Below, one piece after another: positions 1 through 14,740 of a stretch of DNA of 64,000 nt (position 1 is its first letter; each line of letters opens with the position of its first letter). Origin of the DNA: Hypoxylon rubiginosum (taxonomy: Eukaryota; Ascomycota; Sordariomycetes; Xylariales; Hypoxylaceae); assembly GCA_902806565.1 (NCBI GenBank), contig CADCXA010000034.1, forward strand, positions 930,001 through 994,000. The letters are read 5' to 3'. The translations under genes were made by a program, and so were the position numbers. The notes beneath the pieces were generated by a model. It ran no database searches, was not told the DNA's origin, and saw only the letters and a program-made list of their open reading frames with translations.

Positions 1-384
1 TTATATTTGTTGGCAAAATATATCCAGACTAGATACTACCTAGCGTCTTCTCATCGACGCAAACCCGATACAGGACCGTACTTAAATAGTCACGGGGTTT
101 CGTGCCATCCTTATCTCCTGGCTAGCTAATTGGTGCATCCTCGAACCCCTAGCAAGTTGGACTAGGCTGTCATCCTCCCCTCGATCCATTCCGCGGTCGA
201 TAGAGGGTAGTAAATGCGCCTTGACGGGATCTCAAGCAAATCCGAGTACTAGCAACCCCCCAAAACAAAAGAAAACATAGGAGAAATAAAAAGTAGCGGA
301 ACAAGAGAAAAAGAAATATATAAAACAAAAAACCATTCCAGTATCATACCAAGGCATCTGCCGACCTTTACATGAATGTCCAAC
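1..384. other. intergenic, no gene seen
   Basis: No coding frame with protein-like composition is visible. The stretch around 260-330 is A-rich and lies just downstream of the zinc-finger gene stop, so it probably holds its 3' untranslated region. Confidence 0.4.
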
Positions 385-1275
385 TCAATTATTCAAATCG
401 TATTGTCTTCCCTTGCAATAATGCATCATATGTCGCCGTCTATTATCCGCACGGTCCTTGAGCTTCTTTCCGCATTGGGGGCAATGCTCCCACGACGGCT
501 GATGCTTCGCCTGGACGTGGCGGTGAAGGTCTCGGGCTCTGGAGAATCGTCCATCACATCGTGTACAGTGGTGCTTCCTCTTAGGACGGCTGTGACGTTC
601 GCTGCGGAATGGTCAGTATAAGAGTTAGGTAGGTTGTTGTCTTGGGAACGTAAGACTCACTTCGATTGGTCTTGAGAAGAGACGGGTACACCACTGTTGT
701 TGTAACTGAGTTCCGCTTCTGCTGAACGTCCTGGTGAGTCCTTTTCCGATAGCATGTTATTCGCCAGTGCATCCTGCTCCTGTGATAGCAAAGGGAGCAG
801 CCCTGCACGTGGATCTACGGTGTTCGGCGGCGATGATGGATCTAGGTCAAGAATGATGTTCTGATCCAGACCTAGATCAACTTGTTCGAAATGAGCATAT
901 TGAGGCTCCAGTGGTAGACTATACTCCTCACCGCTGTGAGTAGTGTCGAGCTTGTCTACCAACCAGTTCGCAATAGGAAATTGGCCAAACATTGGTACTC
1001 CGAGCCACCCCGACTCTGAGCCGTAAGGCTCTCCTCCATCTGCTCCAGGGTCAACACCCGAAGCAACACTCCCACCGATATCCTCCTCATTCCCCCCCTC
1101 CCAGCAATCGAATACATTAAATGCCCCTGGCGTTCCGCTAAGGCCGGGAAACCCCTCCAGTCCAACAAAAAGGTCCTCGAGACCAACCTCGTGCGGGATT
1201 GCCGTGGAGCCATTTATTGCCTGATTACTGCTGCATAGTCCCGAAATGAAGCTCGAGGGAGGACGACAACTGTCC
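385..1275 (-). CDS. C2H2 zinc-finger protein, 3' part
   Basis: Two exons can be joined. The upstream one is open from about 1275 down to 661. A GTGAGT donor and a CCGCAG acceptor, with an ACTGAC branch point, lead to a last exon at 601..385 in matching phase. The last exon encodes a C-x2-C-x12-H-x4-H finger (HHCTRCDGRFSRARDLHRH) followed by a second Cys/His knuckle (CPQCGKKLKDR, then HMMHYC) at the very C-terminus. The upstream exon is acidic and low in structure, as in a fungal transcription factor activation region. Probably a nuclear DNA-binding regulator; target unknown. The frame meets a stop near 1275 and has no ATG before residue MFGQFP (992), so the true 5' end is not defined. It may be an unseen upstream exon, or it may have been lost to the AT-rich element that begins 400 bases away. 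Confidence 0.6.
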
Positions 1276-1682
1276 TCCCTCGGGAGTCACTAGAGGTCTA
1301 AGATATTCTTGTAACTGTTGGCACGGTTGGGCGAGGCTCTCCCGACTTGGCTGTATGAGCGAAACCGAAATTAGCCTTGTTCAGTAATTCGAACATCATA
1401 GGGGGCATACATACATCAACAAGAACCACTGGGTCGCGGTTCGGAGACCTTCTCCCCCAAAATGTTTGAAGAGGAGAAGAGGATTCCGATGGTCGAGGGT
1501 GGCCGGCGTGGGTTATATCCTCGGTGGCGTGAGGCACCCGACCCAAGCCTCTAGGGTAGGGCGAGGCTCTGAGGCGACCTTGGAAATTAGGCCGGCTCAT
1601 GCAGGTAGCGTTCCTACGCTGCGAGGCGGCAACCCTTCTACGCTGCGCGGCGCTAGCGCCTCGAGGCGCCTCTATGGACAGC
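1276..1682. other. G+C-rich non-coding stretch next to AT block
   Basis: The sequence is locally G+C rich with small repeats such as CTACGCTGCG and GAGGCG-type words around 1560-1670. Open frames exist on both strands but their composition is low-complexity and they show no family motif. The stretch separates the zinc-finger gene from the left inverted repeat. Confidence 0.4.
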
Positions 1683-1805
1683 GGACCATAAGACCTAAAA
1701 CCACCAACCCCGCCAATTCCTAACAATCCATATTTATTTTATTAAATACTATAGTCCTAACACTATATTTACCTTATAATTATAAGGGGCTTAGCGCTAT
1801 ATACC
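1683..1805 (+). repeat. left inverted-repeat arm of the AT block
   Basis: The reverse complement of this stretch matches 23921..24045 along its whole length. It begins GGACCATAAG at the outer end, passes through CCAACCCCGCCAATTCCTAA, and ends in AT-rich sequence ATATACC. Differences from the other arm are mainly C/T and G/A exchanges, as expected if RIP acted on both copies. The switch from normal to very AT-rich composition lies inside the arm near 1728. Confidence 0.8.
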
Positions 1806-2429
1806 CTATAAATGAAAATACTATATATTATTAAATTTACACTATGATTTTAACATTATTTTATTTTATTTTTATTTTTTAATAAACTTAAAATAATAAA
1901 CCTTATAAATTTATTAATAAATTTGTTATACTATAAATTTATTATATCATAAACCTATCGTTCTTTTTTAAAATAAAAATTCTTAAGATAATATTTTTTA
2001 TTAATTTTATTATATATTATTATTTAATTTATAAATTATAATTTATTTTTTTTATAATTTAGTTAAAACTAAAATCGATTTTTTGTTATTTTATAATTAA
2101 AATCTCCAGTTTATTAAACTTATTAATAAGTTTTTAAAAATACTTTAATTTATTTTTTTTAATTATATTAAAGTTATTCTTTAATTATATTAATTAAGCT
2201 ATTATATTTATTATTATTATATTTTAAATATTAAATTTATTAACTAAGCTATAAATATTTTTATATAAACTATAATTATTTATAATTTTTTATATAAAAT
2301 AAACTATATAATTTTTATTATATATAAAAAAATTTAAAATAATATTAATCTTTTTAATATAATATTAAATAATATAACTAAAAATATTTAATTTTTATAA
2401 AATATTTTTTATTTAATTTTAAATTAACG

Positions 2430-2590
2430 TATATTTTATAACTTTTATTATTAAATTTTATAAAACTATTATTAAACTTAATAAAGTTATTATTAAACTT
2501 AATAAAACTATTATTAAACTTAATAAAGTTATTATTAAATTTAGTAAAATTATTATTAAATTTAATAAAACTATTATTTACACTAAATTT
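2430..2590. repeat. 21-bp tandem repeat in AT block
   Basis: About six copies of a 21-bp unit close to TAATAAAGTTATTATTAAACT stand in tandem with few differences. Read on the minus strand they give a repeated KFNNNFI heptapeptide, which explains the apparent open frame there; it is not a gene. Confidence 0.75.
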
Positions 2591-5500
2591 AATTAATTTA
2601 AATATGTTAAACATTTTATAATAAAAGCGTTAAAGTTGTTAAATATTTTTATATATTTTAAAGTTAAAATAAAAACCTTAATAAGTAATTATTTTTCTTA
2701 TATTATAAATTAATTTTTTATTTTAATAATTATATAAAGGTTTTTTTATATTTTATAAATCTTAAAATAACTAGTAAATAAAAATCTTTTTTTATAGTTA
2801 TAAAAGATATTAATTTTATAAAGAACTTATTTTAATAATTTTTTGTTATCTTGGATTTTTATTACTATTTTTTTTACCGTAGCTTTTTTAAAAACTATAT
2901 AATAATAAGTTTTTATTATATAAAAAATATTTAATTTAAAAACCTTATAATTTAGGTTATAATATAATTACGTTATTATATAACACTTAATATAATCAAC
3001 TTTTTTATTATTAATTTTTATTAATTTTTAAATACTTTTAAGTTAAAATTTTTAAGTTAATTAGCGGTTATTTAAATTCTATAAAACTATTAATTAATAT
3101 CTTTTAATTATATTTAATTTTTTATTTATATACTTAAAATTATAATTTTAATAAGCTTATTTTTTTTTTAATTTTAAAAAAAGTATTATATATCCTTTTT
3201 TTTTATAAATTATTAAATTAATTAAGCGGCGTTTTAATTAATATAAATAATAAATTAATCTTTTTAATAATTTATAATTTATAAGTTTAAGAAGCTTTAT
3301 TTCACTATTAACCATTATTTATATTTTTTATATAAAGCTTTTTAATAATTATAACTTTTAAATAATTTCGTTTTTTATAATATATTAAATAATATTAATT
3401 TTTATTTATTAAAGATCTTTTAAAATTTACAAGGTTTATTATACGAGGTTAATTAAATATAAAGGCTTTTTTTTTATTATAAATAAATTAATTACTATTA
3501 ATTAAATATTTTAAGATAATATTTAACTAATTATAAATTCTACTTTTTGTTCCGAATTTTATTAAGGTTTAATATTTTATTTTAATATAGAAGTTATTAT
3601 ATTTTTAACTTTTTAATTATATATATTAACTATTATAATATTAACATTATATATATTTATTTAAAAAATATATTATAAATATATAAAATTAAAAGCTTTT
3701 ACTTTTTATTGTAAATTTTTAAATTTAATATGAAATAATACTTATAATTTTTAGTTTATTAAAAATATTTAATTATTTAAATATAATTTACTTTTAAATA
3801 TTTTTTATAAAAAAATATATTATATATAAAAAAATATAAAAAAAACAGAAATAATAGTTAATTTATAGTTAAGATAAATATAATATATAATATATAAAAA
3901 GAAAATATAAAATTAATTTTTTAGTTTATATTAATAAGTAAATATATAATAACTTTTAATATATATTATAAAAATTAGAAACTAACTTAATAGTTTTAAT
4001 TATAAAACAGGAATAAATAAACTTTTAATATATATATGTTTTTATATAAAGAAACTGGAAATTAACTTAATAATTTAAATAAAAAATAAGAATTAATAAA
4101 TTTTTAAAGTATAAATATTTTTATAAAATAAAATAAAAATTAACTTAATAATTTAAATTAAAGATAAAATAACTAAAAAATTATTATTATATATATATAT
4201 TTTTATAAAGAAAAAAAAGAACTTAATTTAATAAATTAAACTTAGAGATAATATATAAATACTTTTAATAAATATTTAATATATATATTTTTTAAAAAAA
4301 AGGAAAACTTAACTAAATATTTATTTAATTATTTATAAAAAAGTTATGTTATATATTTATATATTTACCTTTTTTATAGTTTTTAAAACCTTATTATTAA
4401 CTTTTAATTTATTTTATAATATATTTTTTTTATTATTATTTATTTTACTATTACCAGTATTTATTAAAGTATTAATAAATAAGGATAATGTTAAAATAAG
4501 GTTATTATTAACGTTAAAAAATATATAAGTTATATTTTTTTAAGTTAATTTAAAACCGTTTTAATTATTTTTTTTAATTATTTTTATATCGCTTAATTAT
4601 TATTTTTTTTTAAATAAATTAGCTTAAAATTTATTTTATTTATTGTTTAATTTATTGTTTAGCTTATTATTAATAGTAATATAATTAAATATGATTTTAT
4701 TTTAAAGATATATATTAGTTTTATTTAAATAATAAAACTTAATATTATATTTATTTATTTTAATTTAAATATATTTTAAGCTTTTTTTAATGGAAGTAAC
4801 TTGGTTTAAACGTAAGGAAAGAAATTTATTATTTTCCTTATTTTTTACTGTTTATTTATACCAGTTTATACACGTTTTAATATATTAAAACACTTGGAAT
4901 TTAATAGATAAATATATTATAATAAAAATTGGTATAATTTTATTATTAAAAATGTTTTAAATAAAATAAGTGAAAATAAATTTAAGAGATATAAAAGTAA
5001 AATTAAGTTATAATAGATTATAATAATATTATATTAATTTAAAATTACCCTTATTATTATAAAATAATAGTTAGAGTATATAGGTAATTAAATAAAATTT
5101 ATTAAAATCTAGGTTTGTTTTTTTTAGGAATATTATAAATATACTTTTATTTAAAAGATAATAAAAATTATTATAAATAAATATCTTATTATTAACCTTT
5201 TTAATTAAAATCCTATTAACATTTATTTTATTATATTATTTTATATCGTTATATATAAACTAGCTTTTTTTTATTTTAAGGATAATATAACTAATTTTTA
5301 ATTTTATTAATACTTTAGTTAAATAGTAACATTAAATATTATAAATTATAAAACTAAAATATTATAAATTTATATAATTATTTATTAATGTTATTATAAT
5401 TTAAATATAATTATTTATTATTATTATTATATTTTTACAGTTTAGCTTAATAGAATTAATTAATTTTTTAGGTTAATATTTAATATTTTATTAGTGGGCA

Positions 5501-7409
5501 GGAATTTCTTTAAAAAAAACCTATTTCTTAAAAAATAAGATAATAAAATATTAATTATTTATAAAACATAATAAATAATTAAATATAAAAAATTAAATAT
5601 TAGAATTTTAAAATTTACGTTTTTTTAAGGGAATATTATTTTAAGATATTAATATATAAAAGTATATTATTTTTTATAATAATTTATTATTATTAGAAGG
5701 TAGAATATAATAAGTTTAATTTTTATTAAAAGATATAAATAAAAATAAATGCTGATAATTTAACGTTTTATATTCTTTTTTTTTATTATAATATTAAATA
5801 TTTCTAGCAGTTATATAATAAGTATAATATATAATATAATAGTTTGTAACGTTATTATTAAAAGTAGTAAAAATTAACTATAAATTAATATTATTTTAAA
5901 ATAGTAATTTAACCTGGATTATAAATATGAAATTATAACCCCTTATTTTATTAAGGTTAAAAAAGTTATAATAAAAATAAAGTGATTTTTAAGCTATATT
6001 TAAAGCTATATTTAAAGCTTATAAAAAAAGAAAAACTTTAAATAAAAATAGAGATAAAAACAAAAATAAAAACGGGAATAAAAAAATAATAACAATAAAA
6101 ATTAAAATAAAAATAAAAATAAAAATAAAGATAAATAAATAGAAATGTAATTAGGAGAAAAAAGTATTTTTAGTAGATGATAATATTTTTAAAAGGATTT
6201 AATTTAATATTATATTTATATATATATATATATATTTAAATATTTAATAAAAATAAGTTAATATATTATATTATATTTTATTTAATAATAATTATATTAT
6301 TAATATTTTATTAAGAAATATTTATTTTATATTATAAAATATGTTATATTTATTTAATAACGCTTATTATTTTAAGTTATTTAAATAGTAGTTATTTATT
6401 TTTATTTAATATTAAATTATTTAACATTTTATAAAAAAAATTAAAATATTTCTAGTATTAATTTAAATTATTTAGGTATATAAAATAGAATGTAAATAAG
6501 TAATAAAATATTTTTTTAATTAAATTATTTAATATATATTTAAATAAAAGAAATAACTAAAAATTAAAAGAATAATATTAATATTATTATAAAGTTAAAT
6601 TATTACCAAATTAAATAAATTATAAAAATTATTTTATAATTAAACGAAATTATTAATAAATATAATAAAATATCCCAGGAAATCCACAATAAAGTAACTA
6701 TTAAAATAATTAATATATTAATATAAAATAAAAAAGTTAAAGTTATTAATAAAAAATTTAATATTATAATTATTTTAAATAATACTTTTAAAGGTTTTAT
6801 TAATATTCTTATAAACTTTATTAACATTTTTACCGTTACTTGTTTAAATATATTACTTATTATATTAATAACATAATATTTATAAATAAATAAATAATTA
6901 AAATATAAAATCTAAAATATTAATATTATAATTTAATATTATTATATAAAATTACTTTTAAAGTTATAAATTAATATCCTTTTAATATTATAATATAATT
7001 ATAATAATATAAAAAAGTAAAAAAAAATATAAATATTTAATATTATTAATTAAAATTAACATATTTAATTATCGCTTATAAAATTTAAAAAATTATAACT
7101 ATTATATAAAATTAATAGAAAATTAATATATATTTTAATTATATAAAAAATACTTTCTATTATATATTTAATTTTATATAAAACTTTTCTTTTTTTTAAT
7201 AAATAATAACGTTATAAAAACATTATTTATAAATGTTAATATATTTAAGTAAAAAATTTTTATAAATTTATTAAGATTTATAATATGGTTTTTACTATTA
7301 AATAAACTTATATTATTAAATAACTTATTAAAGTTAAAAACGTAATTATAATTAAAACTTAAAAATGTTTTTTAATTTAAATTAATAATAAATTAATTAG
7401 TAATAATAG

Positions 7410-7414
<5 letters not shown>

Positions 7415-7440
<26 letters not shown>
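7415..7440. repeat. ATT trinucleotide microsatellite
   Basis: A short run of TTATTATTATTATTATTATT lies within the AT block. It is a simple repeat of no apparent function. Confidence 0.6.
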
Positions 7441-7441
<1 letters not shown>

Positions 7442-10400
7442 TTAAGATGGTTGGTTATAAAAGTATTAAAATTATAATTAAAGTTATTAATAAAAATAAT
7501 ATATTTATTAATTTTATTAAATTTTTTTTAAAGTACTTTTTTATTTAAATAATATAAATATATTAAGTATTATTTATTATTATTTTAATAATTATATATA
7601 TTATAGTTTTAATTAATATAACCTGGTGTAGCTTTTTTAGTATATAAATATTTTATATTTTATAAAATAATAATTTTAATCTTATTATTATTTAAAACTA
7701 AAACATTAAATTAAATATATATATAAGTAATATTAAAAAATAATAAGGTAAATATTTTATAAATTATATTTATAAATAATATTTAAATAAATTAAATAAA
7801 AATATATTTAGATGTTATTTAATTTAGATTATTTATAATAAAATTATAAAAACGTTTTATAAATTTTATTATTTTAATAATTATAGTAGTATCTTTTTAT
7901 AATATATATATTATTTATTAATATTAAATAAGTTTAACATTTAAATTAATTTTAATATACTTGGTTTAAGGTAGGTTAATATAGGGTTTAACTTAAAATA
8001 GGTTAATATAAATTAATTTAAATCTTTTTTTTATAATTATATTAATTTTTAATTAATTAAAAAAAATATTTTAAATAAAAGTAATGAAAGTATTAAAGTG
8101 TAAAAAAATTATAATAAATATAAATAATATACTTGTAATAATATTAATTTATTAAATTAAATATTTAATAATAAGTTATAAAAAGAATTCTTTAAAAAAT
8201 AAAACCTAGAAAAAGTTGTTAAAAATTTTATAGAGATTAATATAAAAAGGAATTATATTATTATTAATATTTATATATTTTTAATTAATATAAGTAAAAT
8301 TATTAAAAAAATATTAATATATTTTATTAGTTTTAAATTATTAATATTTATATTTTAATATAATATAATATTTATTTAATTTAATATTATAACTAATTAC
8401 ACAATATAAAGCGGTAACTTATTATTATATATTATTATATTTATTAATTATTAAATATTTTAAATTAACTTATTAGTTAAGTAATTTCTTATAAAAAAAA
8501 ACCTAATTTAAAAAAAATACATAGATAATATAAAGTTTTTTTATAACTTATTAATATAAAAAAAAATAATTTTAATATAATATATAATAAATTTAATTTA
8601 AACTTTAAAATATAAAAATAATATATTATTTTTAATAATATATTATCTTTTAACGGTATTATTTTATCCTTATATTAAAAAAAAAATAAATATAATTTAT
8701 TTTTAATATTTAATTTTTTATTATTTTTTTAAATATTATTAATAAAAATATAATAAATATAATATATAATAAAATAGTTAATACTATATAAATTATTACT
8801 ATAAAAATTAAGTAAAATCTATAAATTATATTTAAAATAATAAATTATAATAGTTATATTATTTTAATTTAAAAGAAAAAAAGATATAATAAATAAAATT
8901 AGTTTTTAAGGTATTTTTAATTTATAAAAAGCTTTTTTAAAATATTCTTTAATAATAATATTTTTTATTATTATAAAAGATAAAAAGATATATATATATA
9001 ATTAAATAAATTAAATAATAAATATAATTGAAATTAAAATTATTAATTTAATAAAATAAAAATAAAAATATATATAATAAAATGATATAAAATAATTTAT
9101 TAGATGATTTAAAGCGGATAATTAAATAAAAATAATATATTATATAAATATATAAGTAGAATAGTAAATATGCGATCGTTTAATATTAAAAAAAAAAATA
9201 AAGAAAACATATAAAAAATTCACGTAATTTTTATTAAAATAACTTAAAAGTTTTATAATATAAGTTATATAAAAAAAGGTTATATATATAAAATATTATT
9301 AAAAAAAAAAGTTAAATATTTAATTAGTTATTTAATATTTAAAAAATATTTAAAGATTATATTTATTATATAATATTTTATTAGGTAGTTTTTTATTAAC
9401 TTTTATATATTTAATATAATTAATAGTTTTTATTAACTTTAATATATTATATATTTATTACAATTAGTTAATAAAGTGAAATAAAGGTTTTAAAAACCAT
9501 TTTTTAGTTTTTTTAATATTATTATTTATAATTTATAGTTTTAAAACTTTGTTTTTTTTTAAATATTTAATATATTTAATATAACTTAGTTTAATTATTT
9601 ATAATATATAAAAAATATATTTATAATTTGAAATTTTATTTAATTAAAAGTTTTTTAATAATATAAATATTAAAATAATATATATTTTAATTATAAAATA
9701 ATTTAATTATTACTTATTTTAATTTATTATAATTATAAATAAATATTAAAAATATATATTATTTATAAATAAATTATTTTTTTTAAAATTATTTAAGTAA
9801 TATTATTATAATATATTAATAAATTAAAATTAATACTAGGAAATCTAATAATTATTATTATTTAAAAGGTATATAAAAAAATTTTATTATAATATTAAAC
9901 TTATTATTATTTATATATTAATCTAGTTTATTAATTTTCTTTTATTTATTATTTTTATTACTTATTTTTTATATAAATTTATTTATAGTTAGTTAATTAT
10001 ATTAATTATTTAAATATAATATATAAAAAGAAATTACCTGGTAGTTTTTATAAGTTTAATATAAATAAATAATTTAATTTATATTATTTATAGTATTATA
10101 ATTATTTTTATATAATAATTTATTATTTTTATAAAACCAGGGTAATTTAATTTTAAATATTTTAACTTTTATTTTATTTTTGTTTTTATTTTTACTTTTA
10201 ACTTTATTTATATTATTATTATTATTATTTATTTATATAATATCATTACTTTTTATTAAAAATAAAAAGTTTAATTTAGATTTAATATTTAATTTTTTTA
10301 GATTATATTTTATTTTTTTATTATTAAAATAATTATTATAGTTAAGTTTAATTAAACTAGGTTTAAAACTAAATTAAAAGTTAAGTTTAAAATTAAAAAT

Positions 10401-13400
10401 ATTTTAAAGATTTAATAAATTATAATTTAATTTAGATTTAAATTTAAAGTTAAATATATTTAAGTTTTAAAAATTAAATAAGTTGTAACTAGGTTTTAAT
10501 TTAAAGCTAGGAAACTAAAAATATAATTTTAAATATTTTATTAAGTAGTTATAATTATTATTATATATATTATTAAATTATGTTTTTTCGTGTAATATTT
10601 TTTTATAATATATTTTAATATTATTATTATAAAAACTAAAATTATAAGATTTAAGGGTGGGGGGTTTAATATAAAATATTTTAAATATTTTAATTTTATT
10701 ATTAGTATTAAATATATTATTTAACTTATTTAATTTATATTTACTATTAATATAAAATTAAGTTAACTTGTAAATATTAATATAAAGTTTATATTTAATG
10801 TTTTAAATGTTTTTTTCTTTTATAATATAACTTAGTTTAAGATATAAATTAATAATATATAACTTGAAAATTTCTTTTTTAGTGGCTTAATTAATAAAAA
10901 GCAATATAGTAATATTATTAAAAATAAATTAAGTGAAATAAATAAAAAAGTATTTAATAAAAACCTTATTTATAATTAAATATTAAAAGTTATAATATAA
11001 ATTAATAATTTTAAAATTATTTAAACTTATATTTAAAGTTTATAATATATAGTTAATTAATAACTATAAATTATTAATATTTTTAAAAAATAAAGTTATA
11101 TTAAATTAATTTAATAAATAATAAAAATCTTAATAAAAAAGTAACGTATTAAAAAGTAAGTTAAAAAGATTATTTTTAAATGTTAAAATTTTAAAACTAT
11201 GTTTATATATATAGTTCCAGGTAAATTAATTTTTATATATTAATAAAATTATATAATTATAATAAAATTTAATTTTAGTTTTGGTAAAATAATAGGTTTT
11301 ATTTTTAAAAATTTAAGGAGAAAGTTTTAAATTTAATGTTTAAATTAATATTTTAAAATTTTAATAAATTTTAAAATAAGTTAATTAGTTGTTTAGTTTA
11401 TTTATAGCTAGTTAATTATAACTGGAAAATTAATTAAGGTAATTAAAGTAATTAAAATAACTTAGTTAATTATAAAAAAAATTTTTTTTAGTTTTTAAAT
11501 ATTCTTAAATTAATAATAATAATATTTATTTTAAATTTAATTTTATTTTTATTAAAAAAGACCACTAGTTAAAATTTAAAAAAAAAAAATAATAAATTAT
11601 ATATATTATAAAAGTTAATATAAGAAAAATATTTAATAAGTAAAATAAAATCTATTTATATTCTTATTTATTTTTATAACTTAAAATAAAAAAAAAATAA
11701 TAATTAATAAAAAAGATATTATTTTTTAATTTAATAATAAGTTTTAAAGGATTTAATATTTTAAATAAATAAGTGTTACACTAACAATGTTATTAATTTC
11801 TAACGCTTATTTTTTTATTAAAAGCTTAAATATCTTTAATTATAATATATATAGTAATATATATTAGAAAATAAAAAACGTTATTATTTTTAATAGCTTA
11901 AATATTAAATATTAACTTTAAATTAAAATAACTTAAATAGTAAATATTAACGGTTTTTAATAATAACTTATATAATTCCTTTTAAAAAAAAAGGTGTAAA
12001 AACAAAAAAACAAGGCTTTAATATAATTATAATATATATAAAAAAATAATAAGGTTTATATAATATTATAAATATATTAAAATCTAGGTAATATATATAA
12101 ATATTAATAAATAAGTAAAAATATTTAAAAAGGTTTAAAATATAAGATTTTCTTAATTTAAAATAATAAGTATAAAATATATTAACTAAAATAAATAAAT
12201 ATTTAAATTATAATTTATTAATTTACTATAAATTAATAATTATTTAATATATATTTACTATATATTTAAGTTAAAATATTAAGGTAATTTATACTACTTA
12301 TAAATAAATAACTATATTATATTAAAAATATTTATTTTAAACTATTTATTAAATTTATTTTTATTTAATTATATTTATTTTTATATAGTTTTTAACTTAT
12401 TAATATTTTTTTATATTTAATTTACGTAATATTAAATCTTATTTAACTAATTTAAATATTATATTTTTTTATTATAAAATATCTTATTTAATGTTAATAC
12501 CAGTTTTATATTCACAGCTATATATTATTTTAAATAACGTTTTAAAACTAAATAACTATTTTTATAAAAATTAATTATATTTTTATAAACTAGTTTTAAT
12601 AAATGTTATACTAGTTATTTATCGTAAATTTATTTTATTTTTAATATTAAGAAATTCTTAAAATTATATTTTTTTAATAATTTTTTTAACTTTTATAGTA
12701 ATTATTTTAATTTAAAATTATACTTAAAGTTTACTGTTATAATATAATTTATTACATTATTATTAACAGCGTTTAACCATATTTAATTTATATAGTTATT
12801 TATAATATAGTTTTTATTTAAATAATATTTAATTTAATGGTTATTTTATTACTTTATAAATTTAATAATTTTTTATTATAATATATTATTATATATAATA
12901 TATAAAACGGCTTAGTTAACAATTAAGTCTATGTTAAAATTATTTTTTATAACTAAAAATTTAAAATAATTTTATTAATATTAATCGCGTTTAACATTTC
13001 TATAAATAATTTATATTTATAATCTAGCGTTTTATTATATTTTTTTATAACTTTATTTATTATTACTTAATTTTTCTATTTTATTTACTACTCCTTTACT
13101 TATATAACTTTATAATTTTATTCCTTTAAAAAAAAATAATTATTATATTATTTAAATAAATAATAATTATTTTTAGTTTAATTTATATAGTTAATTAATA
13201 TAACATATATATTAAAATAATTATTTTAACCTTATAATTTATACGAATAAATTATAATTTAAAATTAAACTTATTTATAATAAAAAACATTTATTTATAT
13301 AAATTAAAAAATAAAAAATTAAATTTATTAATATTATATTATAGTATTTTATAAGAATATATATTAATTTTTATATAGATTTTAAAACTAATAAAACAAA

Positions 13401-14509
13401 GTTTCTAATAGTTATTTATAAACTATATATAATTAAAATTAAAAACTATAAACATTTTTTTTAGTTACTGTTTATTAAAATTTTATTTTTTTATACGTTG
13501 TTATATAACTCGCGGATATTATTAATAATATACCTTAAAAATTATTAACCTTAAAATATTAAGCTGTGTATATTTTTAAACAATCTTATAAATCTAGTTT
13601 TTATTTAAGTTTTTAAAAAAATTAAACATTTATTAATAATTATAAAAAAACTAATATAATTAATATATAATATGTTTTTATTTTATTAGTTTATTAATTT
13701 TTTATTTTATATTATATTTAAACCGAATTTAAATAAAAAAAGCAAGATTAATTTTTATGTTTTATATATTTTATAACTAATTAAAAATTTCTTTATTATA
13801 AATATTTTAATAATAAATAAAATAATGTACATATTTTATAAGTTTAAAAAAATATATTACTAGATTATAACAAGTTAATTTTTATCGCTAAAGCCTTCGC
13901 TTAAATAATTATTAAATTAAATTAATACCAGGTTTTTTTTTTTATAAATATTAAATAATTAAATTATATTTTAATTTTATTATAAAAAACTAATAAATCT
14001 TAGTTATAATAACATTAATATTTATTTAGCTTTTATAAATGTTTTATATATAAAAATATCGTTAAAAAGTTTATTAGTTAAAATTAATATAATATTTTTT
14101 TTAAAACCATAAAAAAATCTAATTTTAAAAAAACCTTTTATTTAAATATTAACAAACAATTTTATTTTTATAAAACTCTAAGTTAACCTAGACTTATATT
14201 ATAATATTTTATTAATTTAAAAAATAATAATATTATTTAAATAATATTATAATATATAAATAAAAAACTTTTATATTAGTTTTAAAGTATATAACCTTAT
14301 ATTATATAAAATACTTAAATTAATACGATATTTAAATAATTAAATTAATAAAAACATATAAAAAACCGTTATTTTATCTATTTATAACCTTATTACACGT
14401 TATATTTTTTTATAAAAAACCGACCCTAGTTATTTTAAATAAAAGTTTAATAATTTTTTTTATATTTACTTAATTTTATAAACGCTATAAAATATTATTA
14501 AAATTATAT

Positions 14510-14740
14510 AAACGAGGCCACCGTTCCTAGCCGTATAATTAAAATAACTTCTTAAAATTATATATCTTTTTTTATAAAACAGTTACTTTTATCTTTATTA
14601 AAATTATCTCCCCCCTTCCAGCGCCGTTTTTATTATTTTTCTTGTATATAGCGCGATTACCCGTCACTTATTTAAATAAAAAAAAGGCGGGCGGCTATAT
14701 AAAAAACAAAAAAAATAATAACCGTTAAGCGTGTAAAATT
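14510..14740. other. less-mutated G+C pocket inside the AT block
   Basis: This stretch keeps words such as GAGGCCACCGTTCC, CTCCCCCCTTCCAGCGCCG, GCGCGATTACCCGTCAC and GGCGGGCGGC, unlike the surrounding 20 kb. No open frame is visible. It may be an insertion later than the RIP event, a border between two nested elements, or chance escape from mutation. Confidence 0.5.
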
